This document shows positions 10,073 through 21,349 of a stretch of 64,000 nucleotides of DNA, one piece after another; the stretch's first letter is position 1, and each line of letters opens with the position of its first letter. A program made the translations under genes and the position numbers. Location: NCBI GenBank assembly GCA_011319805.1, contig SJRY01000310.1, forward strand, positions 1 through 64,000. Reading direction: 5' to 3'. The notes under the pieces are model-generated. The model made no database searches and was not told where the DNA came from. It saw only the letters and a list, made by a program, of their open reading frames with translations. This stretch comes from Macrocybe gigantea. Taxonomy: Eukaryota > Basidiomycota > Agaricomycetes > Agaricales > Callistosporiaceae.

Positions 10073-10441
10073 ACAATTTATATAGCGGTGCACGATGGCA
10101 GTCCACTTGTAAATACACCCAGGTACCTACTATAAATACGACGAGTCCGATCCAAACCAGACTGAAGGAAAATACATAGAGGGCTGCACTGCCCTGCTCT
10201 CTCGTGCCCGCGCTCGAACCATATGACTCGAGCTCGCGCGTACTCACTCGCTCGAGCACCATCCCCCAGCTCCAAAGGGCCGGATGTGGTCAGTTCCACG
10301 TAAAAGGTCCAAGAGGACCTATAACGGATACTGTCGCGAAGTTTGCGTTTCACATAGTGCTCGATCAGCGCTTGGGTCGCTGGTCCGACTGTTTTAAGAT
10401 TGCCTAGGTCACCCTGGACAATCTCCGCTACAGAACGGCAG
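10034..10441 (-). other. L1 3' UTR and A tail
   Basis: About 375 bp follow the ORF2 stop, ending in CTATATAAATTGTTGATTT and the 33-nt A tail. The region contains the conserved hairpin AGGTCC-TCTT-GGACCT (about 10306-10321) and a second stem near 10145-10164. Such 3' structures are usual recognition sites for the element's own RT. Confidence 0.8.
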
Positions 10442-13400
10442 TCACCCGCCGCCTGGATCCGGAATGAAAGCACCTGCAGCTTTATTAGATGCGAGATACT
10501 TAATGAACCAGTGATGCACAAAGGCGTCAAACTGGCGTTCAGTTGGCCTGTGCCAGTTACGGCATTGAGTCATGACGTGGACGGAGTCTTCAGGCCCTTG
10601 TCCGCAAGAGCATAAGTCGCTCTCCACGAAATTAAACCGTGCCCGATACGCATTGATCGGAGCATGGCCGCATGCGAGACGTGAACAGCGAGCATAAAGC
10701 TCGTTCTCTGTCACAAGCTTCATGAAGCCTATTCTCTTCCGAGAGGGGCGTTCATAGGAATTTGGCTTTCCTGCTTCATGAAAACGAAATGTGGAAGCAC
10801 CAATATATTTCTTGTTCCCGGAATTCTGGAACCAAGTGCTATGCATATTATCGTCAGCCTCCTTTCGAAGGCCGTCAGTGGTATAGAGGGGACGAAGTCC
10901 CAGGGGGATGTCAAGGCTCCGGGCAAACTCGTGGGCCTCAACTTGTATTGTCCACTTCCATTTGGAAGGGACGTGCCAGAATTCAATCCGGCACTGCTCA
11001 GTTTCTGAGAGCCAAGCTTTCAATGATCTGCACAGTGCAATAGAATGCGACTGCACAGAGTGGGGGTTACCATCGATGATGCGATTGATTGCATTCATCG
11101 AGTCCAAAAAGCACATGACAGAATTAACTCCATCTTGTGCGATAGCCTTCTGGATCGCTATTCGCAATCCAATAAGCTCAGCATCATCGCTCGTTGCTTT
11201 GCCAACTGGCTGACGAATCTCGGAAACCAGTCTGCCCTCACGATACACACGTGAAGCTGACACAGACTGCTTAAGTAGTGCTTCTGCTTTCGCAGGCACG
11301 GAGCCATCACTACTCACATAAGAGCAATCATGCTGGATTGAACACTGAGCAAGTGCCTGATCCAGCGATGCACGATAAGCCTTGACCGAGTCCTCATCTC
11401 GGCCAAGTAACTTATGGATCTCAAAGCAACTGCCAAACTCATCGACAAGCCACCTGCCCGGGTTATTTGCATCAGTGAAATAATCCGTGGTTAAAAAGAG
11501 TGGTGGTTTTAGATCCACCAGATCCTTGAGAGGGGACTTGAGCACAGCACGCTGTCTGTCTGACAAAGAAGCGAGATTTCTCACTTTAGATGGGTCGCCC
11601 CAACTGAGGCGGGCGTACTAATGGATCTGAGGGCATGCCTCAGATTGGAATTGGCGAGGCGGGCAGAGGACCCGACCTTCAGCCTTTGAATGAACCCGCC
11701 GATGGGTTCGACACAGGCCATTGTCTCAGCCGCACCCTCAGGAGTGGTGCGAAACTGTCCGTTAATCCAAATGCAAGCTTTACGCTGCATCTGGCGCAGT
11801 TGTTTCAATAGTGCGACATTACGCATGCCATTGAAATTCCATAATAAACAGCCGTATGTTGCGATCAGACACGCACACGACAGGTAGAGAATGCGTTTCT
11901 ATTGAGGAGATAAACCCCGGACAGAGTTGCCCAACATTTGGAAGGCTCTGGCCGTAGTCAAGGCCTTCGTAGCATAAAACCGAACATGCTCCTTAAAAGA
12001 AAGGCGCGCATCCAGAAAGAAACCTAGGTATCACCAGATATCCTTGGGTCGAAGTGGCGTGTTGCCCGTAAATGGAGCAAACCCCAAGTCGATAGACGGA
12101 CGAGGGTCCGCGCTATTGTGCGAAAAGTGCTGTAATTCAGTCTTGTTGTGTTCAACAATAAGACCAAAGTCAGTGAAGAGGTTGTGCATGGATGCATAGG
12201 CCCTCTGCAGTTTCGGAACATTGTCCACTGTGGATTTGGACTGAGCGATGATCAGTCCATCATCAACAAATGACATGATTACTGGCATATCACCAGTTTT
12301 CTGATATAGTTTCAGCACTGGCGCTAAGTAGAGCGCTGACAATACTGGAGAGAGTGCAGAGCCTTGACCGACTCCAATGTCAGCATCAAACTCTGGAGAG
12401 ATGGCACTACGCCAGGCATAAGAAGTCTTGCGCCCAACGAGGTATGATTCAAAGAACTTTGACACTTGTCGTGCAAAGCCTCCGTGTTGAAGAATCTTCA
12501 CTAACATGCGATGGTTAAGTGAAGGGAAATACTGAGTGACATCAAAGGCAATGACACTCGTTTTAAATCCCTTAGACCATTCCTGACGGATGATATGGGT
12601 AAGGAAGACTCCAGCATCCTCAGTAGAATTCTGACGGATACCGCCAAACTGCTTCGGATCGAAGACAGCAAACTTGGTTGCTTTGTATTGCATACGTCGT
12701 GCCAGCATCTTTTCGACAAGCTTGCCGAGGGTGTTCAAAAGCACAATCGGACGAAAGGCTTTTGGGGTATCGTATGCAGGTTTGCCAGGCTTCGGAATGA
12801 TAACCGACAAGCTCTGCTTGAAGTAAGAGGGCCAATGCCCCAGGTCTAAACATGCATTTGAAATGTTTAAGATAAATGCAGCTATGTGAGGGAATTTCAC
12901 AAGCTGCTTGACATGGCTCCAAGACAGATGATCTGGTCCCGGAGCCGATGTATTGCTACAGGGCTCCAAGGACTCTCGGAGCTCTGTAGCAGAGAACGGG
13001 ACCCAATCCCGCTCTGGATGCACTTCAAGGTCATTGAGGCGGTCCAAGTTAACTGCACGGTCAGATGCAGCGTTATAAGACTTATCAAACGCACTCCAAA
13101 GCGCTTCGATAGAGTTGCAAGGCTGTCCCTGGAAAGAGATAGCTTCGTAGTCAGGTAGAGGTCTCTGTTTCGTCCATGCAGCTAAATCCCATGGACGACG
13201 AGACTTTTCTGCAACTTCCTTGATCCGTTGATCAAAGAAGGCACGTTTAGCATCTTTGACAGCTCGCCGCCAGATGCGATGATCTCTTTCAGACCGGGTT
13301 TGTCGGAAAGTATCAAGAGTCTCAGAGCAGTGCTGGTTCCACCAACTCTTACTCCGTTTTGAGAGCTTACATTCCTTAGAATGTCGATTCCAGGCTCGAT

Positions 13401-14347
13401 CAATGGCCTTCGATAGTGTCGACAGGACACTCTCGAGGTCGTTATTAGTCTCGATAGGGACACTGTCCATTCCGAGGAGATCACCAGCAATATCGGAGAT
13501 AAACTCCGGCACGCTGTCTTTGCGTAACATTCATCGCTGGATGGATAAGTCTAGCAGAGGAACGTCCAGTACAAGTGACATCGGTACATGGTCCGATGTT
13601 AGCTTGAGTGCATCTATCATGCGAGGATGACAATCCCCACTATCGATGGGGATGAACATCAGGTCGATAACCGAGGGCCGAAGCTCCGGGTTATGTGAAA
13701 TGAAAGTCGGTCCAGGATTACTAGGTTCCGACCATTCTAGACCGAGGTCAAGAGCTGCATTACACAGCATCTCTCCTCGAGAGCGCTGCGAATTATGAAC
13801 TCCATCCCAGAGTTTATAATGACAATTGAAGTCCCCTCCAAGATAAATCAAGTTGGGGAAATCGGGACGCTCTGCACAATCATGCAAGAGACGGATGGCG
13901 CTAGCATCCACATCAGAGTATGCATTAGCGAGAAAGAGAGGCTCGCCAGGGGTGGCAAAGCTAACAATCATAAGATCGCGACTATCAACTAGGTCACGAC
14001 GAAGGGATGGACGCAGGCGACGAAGCCTGTTATGTACGTAGGCCATAACCGAGGAGGATCCTCGAGAGATGATCGGCGGATGATACAGGTCCAGTCTGGA
14101 TGAGTGGGACCACCAATTACTGCCTCGCCCTCAACATTGAGGGCAGACGGAGCGTGTCTTATGAGATTCCAAGCGGGTTCTTGGAAAAACAGAATATCAT
14201 AATCCCTCCCGAGAGTAGAGGGAGCATGTCCATGTGTACATATTTTCTATTTACATTCTGAGAGAAAATACGAAAAGAAGAAATCAATGAACGTCCCCTT
14301 GAACCGGGGACCACAGCCGAGGCTGTGCTACCCGAGGAGACACTCAT
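10442..14347 (-). pseudogene. LINE L1 ORF2: AP endonuclease, RT, RNase H, Cys/His tail
   Basis: The ATG at 14347 overlaps the ORF1 stop as ATGA. Endonuclease landmarks: FSQNVNRK, then GDFNCHYKLW (about 13820-13850), SVIDLMFIPIDS and SDHVPMSL. RT (12031-13530) has IPKPGKPAYDTPKAFRPIVL, AFDVTQYFPSL (first catalytic Asp), GVGQGSALSPVL and SFVDDGLII (catalytic pair, F instead of the usual Y). RNase H (10442-11826) shows YVSSDGSVP, AELIGL, FLDSMNAI and VEAHEFAR. The C-terminus has CSCGQGPEDSVHVMTQC. Defects: one base missing near 14221 and near 14045, TGA at the endonuclease/RT junction (about 13529), TGA after KDIW (about 12029), TAG near 11897, and one base missing near 11597. Several of these are shared with L0. 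Confidence 0.93.
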
Positions 14348-16053
14348 GATGCATCGGCCTCCGCATTACGCTGCGGGGAGGCATTAGGATGATTGCTACC
14401 TGATCGTTTGTGATCACGTACCAGCTTATAGTGCTCCTTGATCCAATCTGGATCAAAGCGATTTTTCCAGAAGGGACACTTCCGGTCGTCGGTGGAATGG
14501 TCTCGGCTGCAGCTGAGACACTTAGGAGGATGAGGGCAGGGCTGGCCCGCTGGAGTAGCCTCACGAGGAGGGTTAGCCTTGGGTCGAGCCTTGCAGCACG
14601 ACGCCAGGGTACGATGGTGTTCCTTTCTGTGGGATTCCCCACAGATCGGGCAGCGGAGAGATTGCTGGTTGCACTTCAATGCAGAGTGCCCCCAGCGCCA
14701 GCAGCGTTCGCAAAGAGGAACTCCCGGCGAAGAGAGAGCGGCCTTGAATTGGCAACGCCAATTCCTGACCATAACTGTACAATTGTCCAGAGCCTTTACG
14801 TTCTGGCCAGTTGACGTGTCTTCGATGTTGAACCAGACGGTTGCAGTATCGGAATTCTTGGAGTTGCGCATGACACGCGGTACTCCAACGAGAGTAATGA
14901 GATCCGAGAAGGAAGAGTCTCGGAGAATCTCGTAAGCCTGCCGGGCAGTGATAATGCTACCATCGGCATTGAAATAGGGAACGTCGAGCAGTTTCAAATA
15001 AGAAACGCTTGTCGGGATTGCGAGCTCGACAGTAGATCCTGCCAGAGCACAGTGGCGAGCGGCCTCACGCAAAATGCTGAGGTCTTTCAGAGAAGCCACC
15101 CTCGTCATCAAGCATGAGAACGAGGAGGCGGAATGATCCTGGATAGATTCACATCGAATCCAGGACTTACCAGTGGTCAACGCCCTATTAAGGGCATTAA
15201 GGAGAGCTCCGGCGGCAACAGAATCATTGTCAGCCAGAAAAGAGTAACTAACCCGGACGTTACGACGGGATGGTCCGTGAGAGGTGGACTTCGCCTTCTT
15301 CTTAGGTGGTCCAGACGGCTCCCCGGTTGCTTCCTTTTGCAAGGAGACAATCTTCTCTGCGGGGAGGTGTGGGAATGTCTTTGCCAGGGCTACAATAGCC
15401 TCGGCAGGAGTGTTGGCCGGTTGGGCCAGGGCTTGCACATAGGAGCGCTTGCCGGAAGATGGGCGAGTAGCCCTATTGACCGGAGGAGGTGGTCCACGTC
15501 CAGGAGTCCAGGAACGAGATCGCGCACGAGGGGGTGGAGGAGGGCAGTTTGGGTTCCGAGCTGGTCTCGGAGGTGGGGCGCCCTGGTTTGAACGTGAGTC
15601 CTCCAGTCGCACTGTACCAGAGGGGGAGTGATGAGTGGCGGGATCAGCAAAGCAAGTTGATTTCCCGTGCGAGGGAAGATGCGCATTTACAATACTCTGC
15701 AAGCATGCTCCGAGTCCATGCTGAGGTCCCTGAAGAGTAGGGATGGAGAACATGTTAACATCGCCAGCAGTAGCAACCAAGGCCGCAATACCCTCAGCGA
15801 TGGCATACTGGTAGCCCGCCGGGATGGACACAGATGCTTTGCTGACCTTGAGGATCCAATCCTTAAGGGCAGCGAGGGACTCGGTGGCGGCCTTCGCTTC
15901 ACCGTGAAGGAACCGATGCCCTTCGGGAAAGATCGCAATACCGATAGAATTGTCGTTATAAGCTGCCTCCGTGGACAGCATCGACAGAGATGGAGGAATG
16001 GGGGGTTCGGTAGACCCAGTCCGAATCGAGGGGCCAGCGTCGTCGGTATCCAT
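14344..16053 (-). CDS. LINE L1 ORF1 protein, open over 569 codons
   Basis: ORF1 proteins bind the element RNA and act as chaperones. The N-terminal part is low-complexity and Pro/Ser/Arg-rich. An RRM-like middle follows, around GALLNALNRALTTGKSWIRC and SDLITLVGVPRVMRN. Three Cys/His knuckles then come: CERCWRWGHSALKC, CPICGESH and CLSCSRDHSTDDRKC (about residues 450-540). The start used here is MDTDDAGPS. The family start MSDD lies at 16202 but is out of frame because of a one-base loss in a C-rich run, so the full ORF1 would be about 620 residues. It ends EADAS with the TGA inside ATGA. Confidence 0.88.
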   Translation of the reverse strand: MDTDDAGPSIRTGSTEPPIPPSLSMLSTEAAYNDNSIGIAIFPEGHRFLHGEAKAATESLAALKDWILKVSKASVSIPAGYQYAIAEGIAALVATAGDVNMFSIPTLQGPQHGLGACLQSIVNAHLPSHGKSTCFADPATHHSPSGTVRLEDSRSNQGAPPPRPARNPNCPPPPPRARSRSWTPGRGPPPPVNRATRPSSGKRSYVQALAQPANTPAEAIVALAKTFPHLPAEKIVSLQKEATGEPSGPPKKKAKSTSHGPSRRNVRVSYSFLADNDSVAAGALLNALNRALTTGKSWIRCESIQDHSASSFSCLMTRVASLKDLSILREAARHCALAGSTVELAIPTSVSYLKLLDVPYFNADGSIITARQAYEILRDSSFSDLITLVGVPRVMRNSKNSDTATVWFNIEDTSTGQNVKALDNCTVMVRNWRCQFKAALSSPGVPLCERCWRWGHSALKCNQQSLRCPICGESHRKEHHRTLASCCKARPKANPPREATPAGQPCPHPPKCLSCSRDHSTDDRKCPFWKNRFDPDWIKEHYKLVRDHKRSGSNHPNASPQRNAEADAS

Positions 16054-16202
16054 TAAACCGTCGCCGCCTTGGAAGAGAAGACTCCTGTCCCCTGAGGGGG
16101 AAGGAGCGGAGGGTCGAGAGGGGCCCGCGGGGTCCGCCCAGGGTGCGGATTTAGCGGTGGAGGCCCACCGCTGCCAACAATGTTGAGCAGATCGTCGCTC
16201 AT

Positions 16203-16398
16203 TGAAAAACTCTAATAAATCGGTGGATTTTCAGCCGATTTTCGTGATTTTAAGAACGGGGAGTGCTCAAGGATATAGGTATCCGGATCTGCAACCTGAT
16301 CAAAGATCGTCCCAAGTGTTGTCGCCGTAGAACAAGGAGTGCGATTTGTGAGAGTTGTTTACAGTTGTTTACAAGTGGGGGTTGTGGAAAGAGAAGCG
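16203..16398 (-). promoter_or_regulatory. LINE 5' UTR (L1), probable internal promoter region
   Basis: About 195 bp separate the 5' terminus from the MSDD start codon. The same leader precedes ORF1 in L4, L7, L9 and L13, always starting CGCTTCTCTTTCC or nearly so. It includes a repeated GTAAACAACT and a hairpin AAATCGG...CCGATTT just upstream of the ATG. LINEs must carry an internal promoter in this region; that role is inference. Confidence 0.65.
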
Positions 16399-16403
16399 TT
16401 GCG

Positions 16404-16417
16404 ATGTGAAACTGCTC
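16404..16417 (+). repeat. Target site duplication of L1, right copy
   Basis: An exact repeat of the 14 bases at 10020-10033. The L0 ORF1 frame resumes here (VKLLNVPYFNADGS). Confidence 0.9.
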
Positions 16418-17058
16418 AACGTACCATACTTCAATGCCGATGGAAGTGTTATCACTGCCCAGCAAGCATACGAGATCCTCCGAGACTCCTCATTCTCGGA
16501 TCTCATCACTCTCATTGGTGTTCCACGCATCATGTGCAACTCCAAGAATTCTGATACTGTGACCGTTTGGTTCAATATCAAGGACACGACAACTGGCCAG
16601 AACGTTAAGGCTCTGGACAATTGTACAGTATGGTCTGGAACTGGTGATACTGGTTCCGTGCCACTCTTTCATCACCAGGAGTCCCTCTCTGTGAATGTTG
16701 TTGGCATTGGGGACACTCTGCTTTGAAGTGTAACCAACAATCCCTCCGATGCCCAATCTGTGGGGAATCCCATAGAAAGGAATACCACTGCACACTTGCA
16801 TCCTGCTGTAAGGCACGACCCAAGGCCAACCCTCCTCGTGAGGCCACGCCTGCAGGCCAGCCCTGTCCTCATCCTCCCAAGTGTCTCAGCTGCAGCCGAG
16901 ACCACTCCACTGACGACCGGAAGTGTCCCTTCTGGAAAAATCGCTTTGATCCAGATTGGATCAAGGAACACTACAAGCTGGTACGTGATTGCAAACGATC
17001 AGGTAACAATCATTCTAATGCCTCTCCGCAGCGTAATGCGGAGGCCGACGCATCATGA
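16404..17058 (+). pseudogene. LINE L0 ORF1, C-terminal part with CCHC knuckles
   Basis: The frame continues from 10033: LNVPYFNADGSVITAQQ, SDLITLIGVPRIMCN, then one break near 16630. CPICGESHRKEYHCTLASC and CLSCSRDHSTDDRKC follow. It ends EADAS, with the stop overlapping the ORF2 ATG at 17055. Residues such as NVPYF and RIMCN mark it as older or more divergent than L1. Confidence 0.87.
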
Positions 17059-20000
17059 GTGTCTCCTCAGGTAGTGCAGCCTCGGCTGTGGTCCCGGTTC
17101 AAGGGGACGCTCATTGATTTCTTCTTTTCATATTTTCTCTCAAAATGTAAATAGAAAATATGTACATATGGACATGCTCCTCTCTACTCTTGGGGAGGAT
17201 TATGATATCTTGTTTTTCCAAGAGCCTGCTTGGAATCTCATAAGACATGCCCCATCTGCCCACAATGTTGAGGGCGAGGCAGTAATCAGAGGTCCCACCC
17301 ATCCGGATTGGACCTGCATCGTTCGCCGATCATCTCTCGAGGACCCTCCTCGAGTCATGGCCTATGTACATAATAGGCTTCGTCGCCTACATCCATCCCT
17401 TCGTCGCGACCTAGTTGATAGCCGCGATCTTATGATTATCAGCTTCGCCACCCCTGGCGAGCCACTCTTTCTCACTAACACCTACTCTGATGTAGATGCT
17501 AGCGCGATTCGTCTTTTGCATGATTGTGCTGAGCGCCCCGACTTCCCCAACCTAGTTTATCTTGGAGGGGATTTCAATTGTCATTATGAACTCTGGGATA
17601 GAGTTCATAATTCGCAGCGGTCTCGAGGGGAGATGCTGTGTAATGCAGCTCTCGATCTCGGTTTGGAATGGTCGGAACCTAGCAATCCTGGGCCGACATT
17701 CATTTCACATAATCCCAAGCTTCGGCCCTCGGTTATTGACTTGATGTTCATCCCCATTGATAGTGGGGATTGCCATCCTCGCATGATTGATGCGCTCAAG
17801 CTGACATCGACCATGTCCCATTGTCACTTGTATTGGATGTTCCTCTGCTAGACCTATCCGTCCAGCGATGAATGTTAAGTAAGGACAGCATGCCGGAGTT
17901 TATATCCGATATTGCAGGTGATCTTCTCGGAATGGACATTGTCCCTATCGAGACTAACAATGACCTCGAGAGCGTCTTGTCGACACTATCGAAGGCCATT
18001 GATCGAGCCTGGAATCGACATTCTAAGGAATGTAAGCTCTCAAAACGGAGTAAGAGTTGGTGGAACCAGCACTGCTCTGAGACTCTTGATACTTTCCGAC
18101 AAACCCGGTCTGAAAGAGATCATCGCATCTGGCGGCGAGCTGTCAAAGATGCTAAACGTGCCTTCTTTGATCAACGGATCAAGGAAGTTGCAGAAAAGTC
18201 TCGTCGTCCATGGGATTTAGCTGCATGGACGAAACAGAGACCTCTACCCGACTACGAAGCTATCTCTTTCCAGGGACAGCCTTGCAACTCTATCGAAGCG
18301 CTTTGGAGTGCGTTTGATAAGTCTTATAACGCTGCATCTGACCGTGCAGTTAACTTGGACCGCCTCAATGACCTTGAAGTGCATCCAGAGCGGGATTGGG
18401 TCCCGTTCTCTGCTACAGAGCTCCGAGAGTCCTTGGAGCCCTGTAGCAATACATCGGCTCCGGGACCAGATCATCTGTCTTGGAGCCATGTCAAGCAGCT
18501 TGTGAAATTCCCTCACATAGCTGCATTTATCTTAAACATTTCAAATGCATGTTTAGACCTGGGGCATTGGCCCTCTTACTTCAAGCAGAGCTTGTCGGTT
18601 ATCATTCCGAAGCCTGGCAAACCTGCATACGATACCCCAAAAGCCTTTCGTCCGATTGTGCTTTTGAACACCCTCGGCAAGCTTGTCGAAAAGATGCTGG
18701 CACGACGTATGCAATACAAAGCAACCAAGTTTGCTGTCTTCGATCCGAAGCAGTTTGGCGGTATCCGTCAGAATTCTACTGAGGATGCTGGAGTCTTCCT
18801 TACCCATATCATCCGTCAGGAATGGTCTAAGGGATTTAAAACGAGTGTCATTGCCTTTGATGTCACTCAGTATTTCCCTTCACTTAACCATCGCATGTTA
18901 GTGAAGATTCTTCAACACGGAGGCTTTGCACGACAAGTGTCAAAGTTCTTTGAATCATACCTCGTTGGGCGCAAGACTTCTTATGCCTGGCGTAGTGCCA
19001 TCTCTCCAGAGTTTGATGCTGACATTGGAGTCGGTCAAGGCTCTGCACTCTCTCCAGTATTGTCAGCGCTCTACTTAGCGCCAGTGCTGAAACTATATCA
19101 GAAAACTGGTGATATGCCAGTAATCATGTCATTTGTTGATGATGGACTGATCATCGCTCAGTCCAAATCCACAGTGGACAATGTTCCGAAACTGCAGAGG
19201 GCCTATGCATCCGTGCACAACCTCTTCACTGACTTTGGTCTTATTGTTGAACACAACAAGACTGAATTACAGCACTTTTCGCGCAATAGCGCGGACCCTC
19301 GTCCGTCTATCGACTTGGGGTTTGCTCCATTTACGGGCAACACGCCACTTCGACCCAAGGATATCTGGTGATACCTAGGTTTCTTTCTGGATGCATGCCT
19401 TTCTTTTAAGGAGCATGTTCGGTTTTATGCTACGAAGGCCTTGACTACGGCCAGAGCCTTCCAAATGTTGGGCAACTCTGTCCGGGGTTTATCTCCTCAA
19501 TAGAAACGCATTCTCTACCTGTCGTGTGCGTGTCTGATCGCAACATACGGCTGTTTATTATGGAATTTCAATGGCATGCGTAATGTCGCACTATTGAAAC
19601 AACTGCGCCAGATGCAGCGTAAAGCTTGCATTTGGATTAACGGACAGTTTCGCACCACTCCTGAGGGTGCGGCTGAGACAATGGCCTGTGTCGAACCCAT
19701 CGGCGGGTTCATTCAAAGGCTGAAGGTCGGGTCCTCTGCCCGCCTCGCCAATTCCAATCTGAGGCATGCCCTCAGATCCATTAGTACGCCCGCCTCAGTT
19801 GGGGGCGACCCATCTAAAGTGAGAAATCTCGCTTCTTTGTCAGACAGACAGCGTGCTGTGCTCAAGTCCCCTCTCAAGGATCTGGTGGATCTAAAACCAC
19901 CACTCTTTTTAACCACGGATTATTTCACTGATGCAAATAACCCGGGCAGGTGGCTTGTCGATGAGTTTGGCAGTTGCTTTGAGATCCATAAGTTACTTGG

Positions 20001-20961
20001 CCGAGATGAGGACTCGGTCAAGGCTTATCGTGCATCGCTGGATCAGGCACTTGCTCAGTGTTCAATCCAGCATGATTGCTCTTATGTGAGTAGTGATGGC
20101 TCCGTGCCTGCGAAAGCAGAAGCACTACTTAAGCAGTCTGTGTCAGCTTCACGTGTGTATCGTGAGGGCAGACTGGTTTCCGAGATTCGTCAGCCAGTTG
20201 GCAAAGCAACGAGCGATGATGCTGAGCTTATTGGATTGCGAATAGCGATCCAGAAGGCTATCGCACAAGATGGAGTTAATTCTGTCATGTGCTTTTTGGA
20301 CTCGATGAATGCAATCAATCGCATCATCGATGGTAACCCCCACTCTGTGCAGTCGCATTCTATTGCACTGTGCAGATCATTGAAAGCTTGGCTCTCAGAA
20401 ACTGAGCAGTGCCGGATTGAATTCTGGCACGTCCCTTCCAAATGGAAGTGGACAATACAAGTTGAGGCCCACGAGTTTGCCCGGAGCCTTGACATCCCCC
20501 TGGGACTTCGTCCCCTCTATACCACTGACGGCCTTCGAAAGGAGGCTGACGATAATATGCATAGCACTTGGTTCCAGAATTCCGGGAACAAGAAATATAT
20601 TGGTGCTTCCACATTTCGTTTTCATGAAGCAGGAAAGCCAAATTCCTATGAACGCCCCTCTCGGAAGAGAATAGGCTTCATGAAGCTTGTGACAGAGAAC
20701 GAGCTTTATGCTCGCTGTTCACGTCTCGCATGCGGCCATGCTCCGATCAATGCGTATCGGGCACGGTTTAATTTCGTGGAGAGCGACTTATGCTCTTGCG
20801 GACAAGGGCCTGAAGACTCCGTCCACGTCATGACTCAATGCCGTAACTGGCACAGGCCAACTGAACGCCAGTTTGACGCCTTTGTGCATCACTGGTTCAT
20901 TAAGTATCTCGCATCTAATAAAGCTGCAGGTGCTTTCATTCCGGATCCAGGCGGCGGGTGA
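17055..20961 (+). pseudogene. LINE L0 ORF2: endonuclease, RT, RNase H
   Basis: Endonuclease 17055-17870: QNVNRKYVHMDM, FFQEPAWNL, GDFNCHYELW; one G is missing near 17808, so the SDH motif is out of frame. A TGA precedes MLSKDSMPEF at 17872. RT (17872-19371, 499 codons open) has PKPGKP near residue 246, AFDVTQYFPSL (catalytic Asp near 330), GQGSALSP near 387 and FVDD near 421. It ends at TGA after KDIW, where other copies have CGA. TAG follows near 19502, where others have CAG. RNase H (19576-20961): YVSSDGSVP, AELIGL, FLDSMNAI, and CSCGQGPEDSVHVMTQC. The stop pattern from 17870 on is the same as in L1. Confidence 0.92.
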
Positions 20962-21349
20962 CTGCCGTTCTGTAGCGGAGATTGTCCAGGGTGACCTAGG
21001 CAATCTTAAAACAGTCGGACCAGCGACCCAAGCGCTGATCGAGCACTATGTGAAACGCAAACTTCGCGACAGTATCCGTTATAGGTCCTCTTGGACCTTT
21101 TACGTGGAACTGACCACATCCGGCCCTTTGGAGCTGGGGGACGGTGCTCGAGCGAGTGAGTACGCGCGAGCTCGAGTCATATGGTTCGAGCGCGGGCACG
21201 AGAGAGCAGGGCAGTGCAGCCCTCTATGTATTTTCCTTCAGTCTGGTTTGGATCGGACTCGTCGTATTTATAGTAGGTACCTGGGTGTATTTACAAGTGG
21301 ACTGCCATCATGCACCGCTATATAAATTGTTGATTTAAAAAAAAAAAAA
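20962..21349 (+). other. L0 3' UTR and A tail
   Basis: The region contains hairpin AGGTCC-TCTT-GGACCT (21083-21098) and stem AGTC...GACT (21240-21259), and ends CTATATAAATTGTTGATTT plus 13 A. A long open frame overlaps the RNase H end and runs through this UTR; I treat it as non-coding. Confidence 0.8.

Larger units (their letters stand above)
10034..16398 (-). mobile_element. LINE L1, full length, inserted in L0
   Basis: The element runs from 5' terminus CGCTTCTCTTTCC at 16398 to a tail of 33 T on the plus strand (10034-10066). Matching 14-bp duplications lie on both sides (10020-10033 and 16404-16417), and five extra bases (ttgcg) sit between the 5' end and the right duplication. Its two-ORF layout (CCHC ORF1, then APE-RT-RNase H ORF2) resembles the Tad1/I group of APE-type LINEs. 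ORF1 is open over 569 codons; ORF2 carries several stops and frameshifts, so the copy is dead now. Confidence 0.93.
16404..21349 (+). mobile_element. LINE L0, right part
   Basis: This is the continuation of the element interrupted by L1. It holds the end of ORF1, ORF2, 3' UTR and a 13-nt A tail (21337-21349). From about 17985 to 21335 it is almost identical to the minus-strand copy L1 (13425 down to 10070), whereas upstream the two differ freely. The A tail is followed by gatgttaac, the ORF1 sequence of L2. Confidence 0.9.

Noticed and set aside
18244..18516. Antisense open frames inside the LINE RT region, repeated in L1 and elsewhere
   Set aside because: They are the reverse of conserved RT codons and vary with silent changes on the coding strand; no start context or domain of their own.
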